This document shows positions 14,051-21,303 of a stretch of 27,171 nucleotides of DNA, piece after piece. The position numbers and the translations under genes are program-made. The notes below the pieces were generated by a model. That model was not told the DNA's origin and ran no database searches. It saw only the letters and a program-made list of their open reading frames with translations. The DNA is from Pseudomonadota bacterium. Lineage in GTDB: Bacteria; Pseudomonadota; Alphaproteobacteria; CACIAM-22H2. The stretch covers positions 1 to 27,171 of the forward strand of contig JAIUNH010000001.1 of NCBI GenBank assembly GCA_020161965.1. Reading direction: 5' to 3'. Every line of letters begins with the position of its first letter. Position 1 is the first letter of the stretch.

Positions 14051-14791
14051 ATGCGCCTGCTGCTGATCAACGCGAATACGTCCGATTTCGTCACCTCGAA
14101 GGTCCGCGCGGCGGCGCAGGCTTGCGCGTCGCCGGGCACGATTATCGAAGCGGTGACCGGTAATTTCGGCGGCCGCGTGATCGGCTCGCGCACCGAAAAC
14201 GCGATCGGCGAGCATTCGGCCGTCGATCTGGCGGCCAAACATGCGCCCGGCATGGATGGCGTGTTGATCGCCGTTTCCTACGACACCGGCGCCAAGGCGC
14301 TGCGTGAAATGCTGGATGTGCCCGTGCTTGGCATGACCGAAGCCGCGTTGCACGCCGCGACGATTTTGGGCGGGCGCGTGGGGATGATCGTGTTCGGGCC
14401 GCGTGTGCTGGGGCTTTATCGCGACGTGATCGACGCGACCGGCCTTGCGGGCAAGATCGGCGGCTGGCGCGCGATCGACAATTCGAAGCCCTATGCGCCC
14501 GGCGACCAGACGGAAGTCGAAGACCAGATCGTCGCGGCCTGCGACGATTTGATCGCCAAGGATTGGGTCGAGGCGATCGTGCTGACCGGTGCGGTCATGG
14601 CCGGCGTGCCCGCGCGCATCCAGCATCGCGTGGCGGTCCCCGTGCTCGACGGCATCACCACCGGCGTGCCGATGCTTGAAGCCTTCGTGAAGTTCAAACC
14701 CGCCAAGCCGCGCACCGGCAGCTTCGCGCCGATCACGGGTCGCGAGGCGGTCAATGTCGATCCGGCCCTGATCGCCAAGCTGAAGGGCTGA
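14051..14791 (+). CDS. Asp/Glu/hydantoin racemase superfamily protein lacking both catalytic cysteines
   Basis: The 246-residue protein starts MRLLLINANTSDFVT, typical of the superfamily. At the first active-site position it has VLIAVSYDTG with Ser76 instead of cysteine, and at the second VLTGAVMAG with glycine instead of cysteine. Two cysteines elsewhere (25 and 164) are not at family positions. A standard racemase mechanism is therefore unlikely; a changed reaction or ligand-binding role is possible. AAGGGG lies about 12 bases before the ATG. It is paralogous to the protein at 12428-13171 by shared N-terminus and domain order, and lies five bases upstream of the sugar kinase gene. Confidence 0.8.
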   Translation: MRLLLINANTSDFVTSKVRAAAQACASPGTIIEAVTGNFGGRVIGSRTENAIGEHSAVDLAAKHAPGMDGVLIAVSYDTGAKALREMLDVPVLGMTEAALHAATILGGRVGMIVFGPRVLGLYRDVIDATGLAGKIGGWRAIDNSKPYAPGDQTEVEDQIVAACDDLIAKDWVEAIVLTGAVMAGVPARIQHRVAVPVLDGITTGVPMLEAFVKFKPAKPRTGSFAPITGREAVNVDPALIAKLKG

Positions 14792-14795
14792 TTTC

Positions 14796-15662
14796 GTGAT
14801 CGTCGTTTTCGGCTCGATCAATATCGACTTCCTGCTGCGCGTCGCGCGATTGCCGGGCGAAGGCGAAACCGTTGCGGGGCAAGACGTCGCTTTGGCGCCG
14901 GGCGGGAAGGGCGCCAATCAAGCGCTCGCCGCGCGCAAGGCGGGAGCGGCGGTGCGCTTGATCGGCGCCGCCGGCAACGACGCGTTCGCGGATTTGGCGC
15001 TCGCCAATCTCGTCGCCTCTGGCGTCGATCTGTCGGGCTTACGCCGTGCCAAGCGGCCGACCGGGGCGGCGTTCATCACCATCGACGATGCCGGGCGCAA
15101 TCACATCGTGCTATCGCCGGGCGCCAATCAAGAAGCGCGCGCCGCCGATTTCACGCCCGTCGCGGGCGGCATTCTGCTGGTGCAGCGCGAACTGCCCGAA
15201 GGCGAAACGCTGGCGGCACTGCGCAAAGCCAAAGATGCGAGCATGACGACGATCGTCAACGCAGCGCCCTCGGCCGGGTTTGCGGCCACGATGCGCGATC
15301 TCGCGGATATCGTCATCGCCAACGAACACGAAATCGCCGATGTCGCGGGCCGCGTCGATACGCCCGAAGCGCTCGCCGTCGAACTCGCCAAGACCGGCAA
15401 GACGATTGTGCTCACACTCGGCGCCGAAGGTGCCCTTGCCGCCAAGGGCGGTCAAATGTGGCGCGCCCCTGCCAGCAAGGTGAACGTCGTCGACACGACC
15501 GGGGCGGGCGACACGTTCTGCGGCGCATTCGCGGCGGCCTTGGACGAAGGCAAGGATATCGGTGCTGCGTTGGCTTTCGCGGCGGCTGCCGGATCGCTTG
15601 CCTGCACGGGGCTGGGCGCGCAGAGCGCCACGCCCGATCGGGCCGCTATTTTGAAAGCGTGA
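14796..15662 (+). CDS. ribokinase-like PfkB-family carbohydrate kinase
   Basis: The 288-residue PfkB kinase starts at a GTG five bases after the preceding stop. It has the first PfkB signature in APGGKGANQALAARKAGA (residues 34-51) and the second in VVDTTGAGDTFCGAF, where Asp239 is the catalytic base. Family members phosphorylate ribose, fructose, nucleosides or related compounds with ATP; the ribokinase branch is favoured by GSINIDFLLRVARLPGEGET at the start. The substrate is unknown. Pairing with a racemase-like protein suggests catabolism of an unusual sugar or nucleoside-like compound. Its 3' end overlaps the convergent ferredoxin-fold gene by 17 bases. Confidence 0.9.
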   Translation: MIVVFGSINIDFLLRVARLPGEGETVAGQDVALAPGGKGANQALAARKAGAAVRLIGAAGNDAFADLALANLVASGVDLSGLRRAKRPTGAAFITIDDAGRNHIVLSPGANQEARAADFTPVAGGILLVQRELPEGETLAALRKAKDASMTTIVNAAPSAGFAATMRDLADIVIANEHEIADVAGRVDTPEALAVELAKTGKTIVLTLGAEGALAAKGGQMWRAPASKVNVVDTTGAGDTFCGAFAAALDEGKDIGAALAFAAAAGSLACTGLGAQSATPDRAAILKA

Positions 15663-16323
15663 TTTGGTGGCGGTAGATGCCGGCCGGTTCCGCACCGACG
15701 GCACCGAGTTTCGCCAGCGTGGCGGGCGATAGGATATCGCGCACGGTCTTGGCGAATTCGGGGATGTCGCCCCAGCCTTCGACCAGCAGCGCTACGCGCG
15801 GCCGCGCGTTCGACGTGCCGCGCGCTTTCTCCTCCGCATTCACCTCGCCGCTCGCCGCTTCATCGGCGATGATCGCAGCAAGTGCGGCGATCCCCGGTGT
15901 CGCCATCAGCCGATCGAACAAGGGGGCGAGCGACGCGACATGTGCCGCCTCGCCGCCGGGTGCGGTGTTGTAGCGCAACGTCGCCAGCAAACCGCCATCG
16001 GCCGCCCCGCGATTGACCGCCACGCCGCAAAGCGAGCGTGCAACGTTGCGGAAATGCTGGACGGCTTTCAGCGTCCACGGCGTGGGCGAATTCAACCGCG
16101 CGCGATAATCGGGGCCCGCGACGACGCCGGCGTCGCGCGTTTCATAGATATTGAAAAAACCGAGATCGGCGTCGAGGGCTGCAAAGCGCCGCCCGCGCAC
16201 GAAGCCGGGGATCGCGACGCGCTCGGGCATGTGCTCGCCGCCATGCCACGCGTAGAAATCGGCGAGACCTTCGGGAACGATATCGTGCCAGATTGCGACG
16301 GCACCATTGCCTTGCAAACTCAT
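15646..16323 (-). CDS. two-domain dimeric alpha/beta-barrel (EthD/DUF4286-like) protein
   Basis: The 225-residue protein appears to contain two ferredoxin-like alpha/beta repeats. The first has AIWHDIVPEGLADFYAWHGGEHMPERVAIPGF, FFNIYETRDA and LNSPTPWTLKAVQHFRNVAR, close to DUF4286/EthD-like small proteins as I recall them. The second half (about 115-225) is less conserved. Biochemical function of such proteins is poorly known; several act as small-molecule isomerases or degradation accessories. The ATG overlaps the DapA-like gene stop by four bases (ATGA), making it the last gene of the IclR operon. The start at 16323 is favoured over a longer frame because of that overlap. Confidence 0.7.
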   Translation of the reverse strand: MSLQGNGAVAIWHDIVPEGLADFYAWHGGEHMPERVAIPGFVRGRRFAALDADLGFFNIYETRDAGVVAGPDYRARLNSPTPWTLKAVQHFRNVARSLCGVAVNRGAADGGLLATLRYNTAPGGEAAHVASLAPLFDRLMATPGIAALAAIIADEAASGEVNAEEKARGTSNARPRVALLVEGWGDIPEFAKTVRDILSPATLAKLGAVGAEPAGIYRHQITLSK

Positions 16324-17243
16324 CCGATCAGTCCTTGTTTGCGGCACAAGGCCGCGATTTCGGCGCGCTCGGCGTCGGAGATGCCAAGCTGCGGTTCGCG
16401 CACGGCCGCACTGGGGAAGATGCCTTGCAGGCGCAGCACTTCCTTCATGCGTGGGCGGAAATCGCGGATCGGGGCGCGCCAGCAATAGCGCGCGATGGGG
16501 CCGAGCTTGTCCCAGATCGCTTTCGCCTTCGCGAGTTCGCCGGCCCGGCAAGCATGGATCATCGCCCGGAGTTCGGCGGTCGCGGTGCCGGCGAAACCGA
16601 TCAACGCACCGTCGCAGCCCATCAACTGCGCTTCGAAGATGAACGTGTCGCTGCCGGTCAGCACGCCGATTTTGCGCGGCAGCTTAGCGACGGCCTCGAC
16701 CGCTTGGAGCGTTTGCGTCGCGTCGAAGGAGGATTCCTTCATCGCGATCAGTTGCGGGATTTCCGCCATCGCCTGCAGAATATCCGGCGTGTAGTCCGGG
16801 CCCCAGCCTTTGGGGAATTGGAAGCAGATGATCGGCAGGCCGGCCGCGTCGGCGATCGCGCGGTGATAGCGCACGATCATGTCGGCGGGGACGGGCGCGC
16901 CCGAGAAAGTCGGGAAGGCCGGGAACACCGCGAAGCCCTCGGCGCCGTTCTTGGCGAGCTTCTCGGCTTTCGCGGCTGCCGCCTTTGTCGAACCGCCGCC
17001 GGCCCCCGACAGGAACGGCACGCGCTTGGCGATGGCCCGCGAACAGACGCGCGCGACTTCGTAGATTTCGTTGTCGTCGAGCGAGACGACTTCGGACGCA
17101 TCCATGTTCATGACGATCGCGTCGGGTTTTTGGCCCGCGATCCAATCCATGTAGCGTTCGAGGGTCGCCCAATCGATCGACTGGTCGTCTTTCATCGGCA
17201 GGAAGGGGGCCGCGATCAGGCCGGAGAAGGGCCGGGGGAGCAT
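16320..17243 (-). CDS. atypical dihydrodipicolinate synthase/N-acetylneuraminate lyase family protein
   Basis: The 307-residue class I aldolase/lyase retains the Schiff-base Lys169 in LIAMKESSFD and the GSD plus ALIGFAGT segments of the TIM barrel. Two other active-site elements differ from DapA: the catalytic tyrosine of the YNxP motif is Phe141 (FQFP), and the double-threonine motif after strand 2 is replaced by DASEVVSL near residue 48. It is thus not a lysine-biosynthesis DapA and probably cleaves or forms a 2-keto acid derivative. It follows the ABC transporter ATPase by ten bases and precedes the ferredoxin-fold gene, so it likely acts on the imported compound. Confidence 0.87.
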   Translation of the reverse strand: MLPRPFSGLIAAPFLPMKDDQSIDWATLERYMDWIAGQKPDAIVMNMDASEVVSLDDNEIYEVARVCSRAIAKRVPFLSGAGGGSTKAAAAKAEKLAKNGAEGFAVFPAFPTFSGAPVPADMIVRYHRAIADAAGLPIICFQFPKGWGPDYTPDILQAMAEIPQLIAMKESSFDATQTLQAVEAVAKLPRKIGVLTGSDTFIFEAQLMGCDGALIGFAGTATAELRAMIHACRAGELAKAKAIWDKLGPIARYCWRAPIRDFRPRMKEVLRLQGIFPSAAVREPQLGISDAERAEIAALCRKQGLIG

Positions 17244-17253
17244 GATGCTTGCC

Positions 17254-18048
17254 TCAATATTGGATGACGCCGCGGCGCATGAAGCACTCGGTGATTTCTT
17301 CGCAATATTCCGAGAATTTCGCGCTGGCGATGACTTCCTTGTTGCGGGGGCGCGGCAGGTCGATGTCGATGATGCGGTCGATCTTGCCGGGGCGCGGCGT
17401 CATGACGATCACGCGATCGGCCAAAGCCACGGCCTCCGAAATCCCGTGCGTCACGAACAGCGTCGTATGGCGCCGGTCGAGCCACAATTTTTCGAGATCG
17501 ATGCGCATCTGTTCGCGCGTCAGCGCGTCCAACGCGCCGAACGGCTCGTCCATCAGCAGCAGCGGCGGGTCATGGATCAGACCGCGCACGATGGCGCAGC
17601 GCTGGCGCATGCCGCCCGACAATTCGCGCGGCATGCGGTCGGTGAAGTCGCCCAACCCGACCTTGCCGAGCAGCCGTAGCGCTTCGTCGCGATATTTGGC
17701 GGGATCGAGCCCGCGCAACTCGAGCTGGACGAGAACGTTGTCCAGCACGTTGCGCCAGTCGAGCAGGACGGGCGCTTGGAACACGATGCCGATTTCGGTC
17801 TGCGGGCCGGTCACGTCGCGGCCCGCCACCTTCACGTTTCCCGAGGAGTTGCGCAGCAGCCCAGCGACGATGCGCAGCAACGTGCTTTTGCCGCAGCCCG
17901 ACGGCCCGACGATCGCGACGAATTCTCCCGCCGCGATCGTCAGGTCGACATGTTCGATCGCGTGCGTGACCATGTCTCCACGCTGGAAGACATGCGCCAC
18001 GCCCGCGATATCGACGGACGAACCGACTTTGTCGATTTCGTTACGCAC
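17254..18048 (-). CDS. ABC transporter ATP-binding protein (NitT/TauT/SsuB family)
   Basis: The 264-residue ATPase has Walker A GPSGCGKS (residues 48-55), Q-loop FQAPVLLDWRN (90-100), signature LSGGMRQR (143-150), Walker B LLLMDEP (163-169) with Glu168, and switch His201. The motif VFQAPVLLDWRNVLDNV is typical of the nitrate/taurine/sulfonate/pyrimidine-precursor group. It starts at a GTG that overlaps the binding-protein stop by eight bases. With the adjacent permease and binding protein it makes a complete importer. The ligand is unknown; family members move sulfonates, nitrate, pyrimidine precursors or aromatic acids. Confidence 0.93.
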   Translation of the reverse strand: MRNEIDKVGSSVDIAGVAHVFQRGDMVTHAIEHVDLTIAAGEFVAIVGPSGCGKSTLLRIVAGLLRNSSGNVKVAGRDVTGPQTEIGIVFQAPVLLDWRNVLDNVLVQLELRGLDPAKYRDEALRLLGKVGLGDFTDRMPRELSGGMRQRCAIVRGLIHDPPLLLMDEPFGALDALTREQMRIDLEKLWLDRRHTTLFVTHGISEAVALADRVIVMTPRPGKIDRIIDIDLPRPRNKEVIASAKFSEYCEEITECFMRRGVIQY

Positions 18049-19027
18049 TCGGCATGAACTCGTTGGTGTGGAACGCGGTCCAGGGCTGGTTCGTCTGCAA
18101 TTCGCGATACTGCTTCAGCAGATCCAGCGTCTGTTCCCAATCCTTCTGCGCGCCGAAGCCGATGCGGCCCTTCGAATTCGCCGAATCCAGCAATTCGAAA
18201 TCGACCAGCATCTGATCGAGGGTCGAGGCCGCGTTGAGGTCGGGCTTGACCTTCAGGGCGGCGTCCACGGCCGCTTTTGGGTTCTTCTTCGATTCCTCCC
18301 ACGAACGCACGCTGGCGCGCACGAAGCGGCGGACCATGTCGGGCTTGTCGCGGATCGTGGAAAGCTGCGTCAGGATCGTCATGCCGACGATATTGGCGCC
18401 GTGATCGGCATAGCGCAGCGCATGCGGTTCCTGGCCCTGATACTTGATCAGGAAGAACTGATCGTCGGCACCGCCGAGCAACGCGTCGGCGCGCTTTTCC
18501 AGCACCGCCGCGACCTTGGCCGCCGGATCGACCTGGACGAAGCGGATCTTGCTCATATCCAGCTTGTTGTGCGCGGCGAGGGCGCGGAACAACTGGCCCA
18601 GCGGATCGCCCGGCGACACGGCCAGCGACTTGCCTTCCAGATCCTTGGGCGTACGGATTCCGGCCGAGGCGAGCGACACGACCGAGAAGCCGGTCGAGTT
18701 CAGCAGCGACATGACCGACTTGATCTCCGCCCCGCGCGCGGCAAGGCCGATCAGGCTGGAGGAATCCGCCATGCCGAACGTGTCGGACCCGGCGGCGACG
18801 ACCTGTACCGTGTTGGCCGAGCCGCGGCCTTCGTTCAGCGTGATGTCGATTCCGGCGTCGCGGAACGCGCCAATCTCGCGGCCGTAGTAGTACGGCACGT
18901 GCAACCCGCCGAGATACCAGTTGAAGCGCAGCGAGACCGCGTCGCGTGCCTGCGCGATGGCAGGCGAGAACGGTGCGGCGGCGAGGGCCAATGCGCCCAT
19001 GCCGAATTTGCGGCGTGTGATTTTCAT
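18041..19027 (-). CDS. ABC transporter substrate-binding protein (NMT1/ThiY-like, Tat signal)
   Basis: The 328-residue periplasmic protein has a twin-arginine-like signal, MKITRRKFGMGALALAAAPF, ending near AIAQA. The mature part begins VSLRFNWYLGGLHVPYYYG, the ligand-facing start of NMT1/ThiY/SsuA-type proteins, and continues with EGRGSANTVQVVAAGSDTFGMAD. The start at 19027 is chosen over an upstream ATG at 19081 because it gives the signal peptide and has GGGAGAA upstream. It is the second gene after the permease and precedes the ATPase. The ligand is not identifiable; aromatic, heterocyclic or sulfonate compounds are plausible. Confidence 0.92.
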   Translation of the reverse strand: MKITRRKFGMGALALAAAPFSPAIAQARDAVSLRFNWYLGGLHVPYYYGREIGAFRDAGIDITLNEGRGSANTVQVVAAGSDTFGMADSSSLIGLAARGAEIKSVMSLLNSTGFSVVSLASAGIRTPKDLEGKSLAVSPGDPLGQLFRALAAHNKLDMSKIRFVQVDPAAKVAAVLEKRADALLGGADDQFFLIKYQGQEPHALRYADHGANIVGMTILTQLSTIRDKPDMVRRFVRASVRSWEESKKNPKAAVDAALKVKPDLNAASTLDQMLVDFELLDSANSKGRIGFGAQKDWEQTLDLLKQYRELQTNQPWTAFHTNEFMPSA

Positions 19028-19077
19028 GGCGTTTTCTCCCATTTGTTTTGTTCGTTGGTTGGCCGTTGTTTTCGTAT

Positions 19078-19866
19078 TCAAGCGCCGGTCACGCCCGCGG
19101 GCCGTTGCGAGACGTGCCAGGGGATGGCGAGCCGTTCGATCAATTCGACGGCGTAGTAGACGACGAGGCCGATGACGCTGAGGATGATGATGATCGCGAA
19201 GACCATCGCCGTTTCGAACTGCCCGTTATATTGGAGCAGCAGATAGCCGAGGCCCCGATCGGCGGCGACGAACTCGGCAACGATCGCGGCCGTGGCCGAC
19301 AATGCGGCCCCGACCTTCAACCCGGTGAAGATGTCGGGCAGCGCTTGCGGCAATTGGATCGTGCGGAACAGTTTCCATTCCGAAGCGCCCGTGGTGCGCG
19401 CGAAATCGGCGATTTCGGGATCGACCGATTTGAAGCCCGCGACGCTTGCCACGACGATCGGGAAGAAGCACAGCAGGAAAACGATGATGACCTTCGGCGC
19501 GAAACCGAAGCCCAGCCAAATGATGAATAGCGGGGCAATCGCGATCTTCGGGATGATCTGCAGGAAGACCACGACCGGATAGATCGATTGCTCGACGAAG
19601 CGGCTGCGCGCGACGACCAACGCCAGCGGCACGCTGACCACGATCGACAGCAGATAGCCCGCGAGCAATTGGCGCGAGGTGACGTAAGCCGCATCCATCA
19701 CGGCGGGTGCACGTTTCAGGAATTCGACCCAAACCTTGGTCGGCGGCGGCAGCAGATATTCCTTGATGCCGAACAGCTTCACGCCGAATTCCCACAGCAG
19801 CAGCAGGATCGCGAAAACGATCAGCGGCCCGGCACGCCGCTTCGTCCAATCGAGCAGGGCGGTCAT
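19078..19866 (-). CDS. ABC transporter permease (NitT/TauT family)
   Basis: The 262-residue membrane protein has about six hydrophobic segments, including PLIVFAILLLLWEFGV near the start, a central set around LQIIPKIAIAPLFIIWLGFG and a last one near residue 230. The EAA-type loop that contacts the ATPase is GASEWKLFRTIQLPQALPDI (about 160-180). It belongs to the BPD_transp_1 permeases of nitrate/taurine/sulfonate-like importers. Its ATG overlaps the cupin gene stop (ATGA), and the binding-protein gene follows 50 bases later. Confidence 0.93.
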   Translation of the reverse strand: MTALLDWTKRRAGPLIVFAILLLLWEFGVKLFGIKEYLLPPPTKVWVEFLKRAPAVMDAAYVTSRQLLAGYLLSIVVSVPLALVVARSRFVEQSIYPVVVFLQIIPKIAIAPLFIIWLGFGFAPKVIIVFLLCFFPIVVASVAGFKSVDPEIADFARTTGASEWKLFRTIQLPQALPDIFTGLKVGAALSATAAIVAEFVAADRGLGYLLLQYNGQFETAMVFAIIIILSVIGLVVYYAVELIERLAIPWHVSQRPAGVTGA

Positions 19867-20312
19867 GTCGCCTCCGTCTTCGGCAAATCAAACGTGCCGA
19901 ATTCGGCGGGCGTGTTGATCTCGATGAGTTCGAGATCGTCCGAACGCGCCAGCACGTTATGCGCCACGCCGGCAGGCTGCGACAGGCAATCGCCTGCGCG
20001 CACGGTGATCTTGCCTTCGCGGCCGCGATAGCCGAATTCGATCCAGCCTTTCATGACGAACACGAAGTGGCCGGTCATGTCGTGCCAGTGCCAGCCGGTT
20101 TCGCCCGGGAACGGCTTGATCGCGCGGATATGCTTCGCACCGATCTTGCCGCCGCTGGCGGCGGCCAAGCCCAGATCGCGATACTCCACGTCGGCACGCG
20201 GACCGTCGCGGGTGAACGGCGCGTCGCCGGAAACGAGCGCGAGTTTGCTCAACGCCTCGGCGAAGGGCAGCGGACCGGCATAGGTCGGTTTCGTGGCGGC
20301 GTCAGACGGCAT
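19863..20312 (-). CDS. small cupin-domain protein
   Basis: The 149-residue single-domain cupin has cupin motif 1 as GWHWHDMTGHFVFVMKGWIEF (His75, His77, His82) and motif 2 as RAGDCLSQPAGVAHNVL (His118), a full set of likely metal ligands. It may be a small dioxygenase, isomerase or ligand sensor. The ATG at 20312 is favoured over a longer upstream frame and overlaps the IclR gene by 11 bases. Its stop overlaps the permease ATG. Sitting between regulator and transporter, it probably processes or senses the imported compound. Confidence 0.82.
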   Translation of the reverse strand: MPSDAATKPTYAGPLPFAEALSKLALVSGDAPFTRDGPRADVEYRDLGLAAASGGKIGAKHIRAIKPFPGETGWHWHDMTGHFVFVMKGWIEFGYRGREGKITVRAGDCLSQPAGVAHNVLARSDDLELIEINTPAEFGTFDLPKTEAT

Positions 20313-21171
20313 TGGCAAGCTCCGGCGGAAGGGCGGCGGGCGAGCGGCCGACAAGGCCGGCGCGCAAGGGCCAAATGGCGGAAAGTTCGTGGGCGGCGGC
20401 GGCAAGGGTGCGCGCGAATTCGGCGCGCCGCTCGGCCGGGAAGCGGCTGATGGGGCCGGCAAGGCTCAACGTGCCCGCAACGGGTGCTTCCGCTTGCGGC
20501 GAAACGCGGAACGTGACCGCGACGGCCGCCGTGCCAAGCTCCGCTTCCTCCAGCGCCAAACCGTAGCCACGCGTACGGGTCTCGCGCAGTTTCGCTTTGA
20601 GGGCGTCGACGGTGCGCACGACGTTCGGCCCGAACAAGGCGGCGCGCGGGAAGCCGGCGGCGGTGACAATGCGCACCGCGTCTTTCTCGGGCAGCGTCGA
20701 TAGCCAGATGGCGCCCACGGCGGTCGGATGCAACGCGGCGAGGAACCCGGTGTCGGGATCGTAGCGCAGGCCGTAGCGCGCACCCTGGGCCTTCGCGACC
20801 CAGATCAGGCGTTCGTTATCGACGATGGTGAGGCGCGCGAGTTCGCCGCTGTCGCGCGCGAGCTTGTCGAGGATCGGCTGCGCCACGTCGCTGATGCCAA
20901 GCCCTGCGAATTGCCGCAAGCCCATCAGGCCGAGTTTCATCGTGAGTTCGTAATCGGCGGAGGTCGCTGCCTGTTGGACGAAGCCTTTTTCGATCAGCAT
21001 CGCCAGCAGGCGATGCACGGCACTTTTCGGCAGCTTCAAACGGTCGCCGATATCGGTGATCGACAGCCCGCCGGGATTGGCCGCGAGCAGATCGAGAATA
21101 TCGAGCGTGCGGCGCGCGGCGGATTTGCCGCCGGCCGTCTTGTCGCCCACCGATTTGCGGGTGCCCGCCAA
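20302..21171 (-). CDS. IclR-family transcriptional regulator
   Basis: The 289-residue protein has an N-terminal winged helix (about 17-75: LDILDLLAANPGGLSITDIG, LPKSAVHRLLAMLIEKGFV) and the IclR effector domain (about 90-255). The start is a TTG at 21171, chosen because GGGGAG lies about seven bases upstream and no ATG gives the full helix-turn-helix. It heads the operon with cupin, ABC importer, DapA-like lyase and ferredoxin-fold protein, so it probably controls that operon and itself through the palindromes at 21189-21218. The effector is presumably the transported compound or a metabolite of it. Confidence 0.92.
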   Translation of the reverse strand: MAGTRKSVGDKTAGGKSAARRTLDILDLLAANPGGLSITDIGDRLKLPKSAVHRLLAMLIEKGFVQQAATSADYELTMKLGLMGLRQFAGLGISDVAQPILDKLARDSGELARLTIVDNERLIWVAKAQGARYGLRYDPDTGFLAALHPTAVGAIWLSTLPEKDAVRIVTAAGFPRAALFGPNVVRTVDALKAKLRETRTRGYGLALEEAELGTAAVAVTFRVSPQAEAPVAGTLSLAGPISRFPAERRAEFARTLAAAAHELSAIWPLRAGLVGRSPAALPPELANAV

Positions 21172-21188
21172 ACCAATCTCCCCTAGTC

Positions 21189-21218
21189 GTTCCTGTTCAT
21201 GAATCGGAACGTAGTTCC
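21189..21218. promoter_or_regulatory. candidate IclR operator cluster (GTTCC/GGAAC half-sites)
   Basis: Three half-sites lie 18-47 bases upstream of the IclR start: GTTCC at 21189-21193, GGAAC at 21206-21210 and GTTCC at 21214-21218. The last two form a 13-base dyad with a 3-base centre, and the first two a dyad with a 12-base spacer that contains TTCATGAA (21196-21203). Placement fits autoregulation of the IclR operon and possibly the divergent DUF3750 gene. Confidence 0.5.
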
Positions 21219-21303
21219 AGTTTGTGCAGGACCGGATGGGGAGTCAAGGCGGACGAACGCACAATGATGCGTTTTGTACGAAGTTCGGGGTAGGATGATC
21301 CGC

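Noticed and set aside
13928..14917. Upstream extension of the SDR gene in the same frame
   Set aside because: It would run antisense through the racemase-like gene. The ATG at 13927 has an AGGAGT site and gives a full-length classical SDR.
17249..19156. Open frame of about 635 codons on the plus strand
   Set aside because: Antisense to the ABC ATPase and binding-protein genes, both of which show all expected motifs; the plus-strand product has none.
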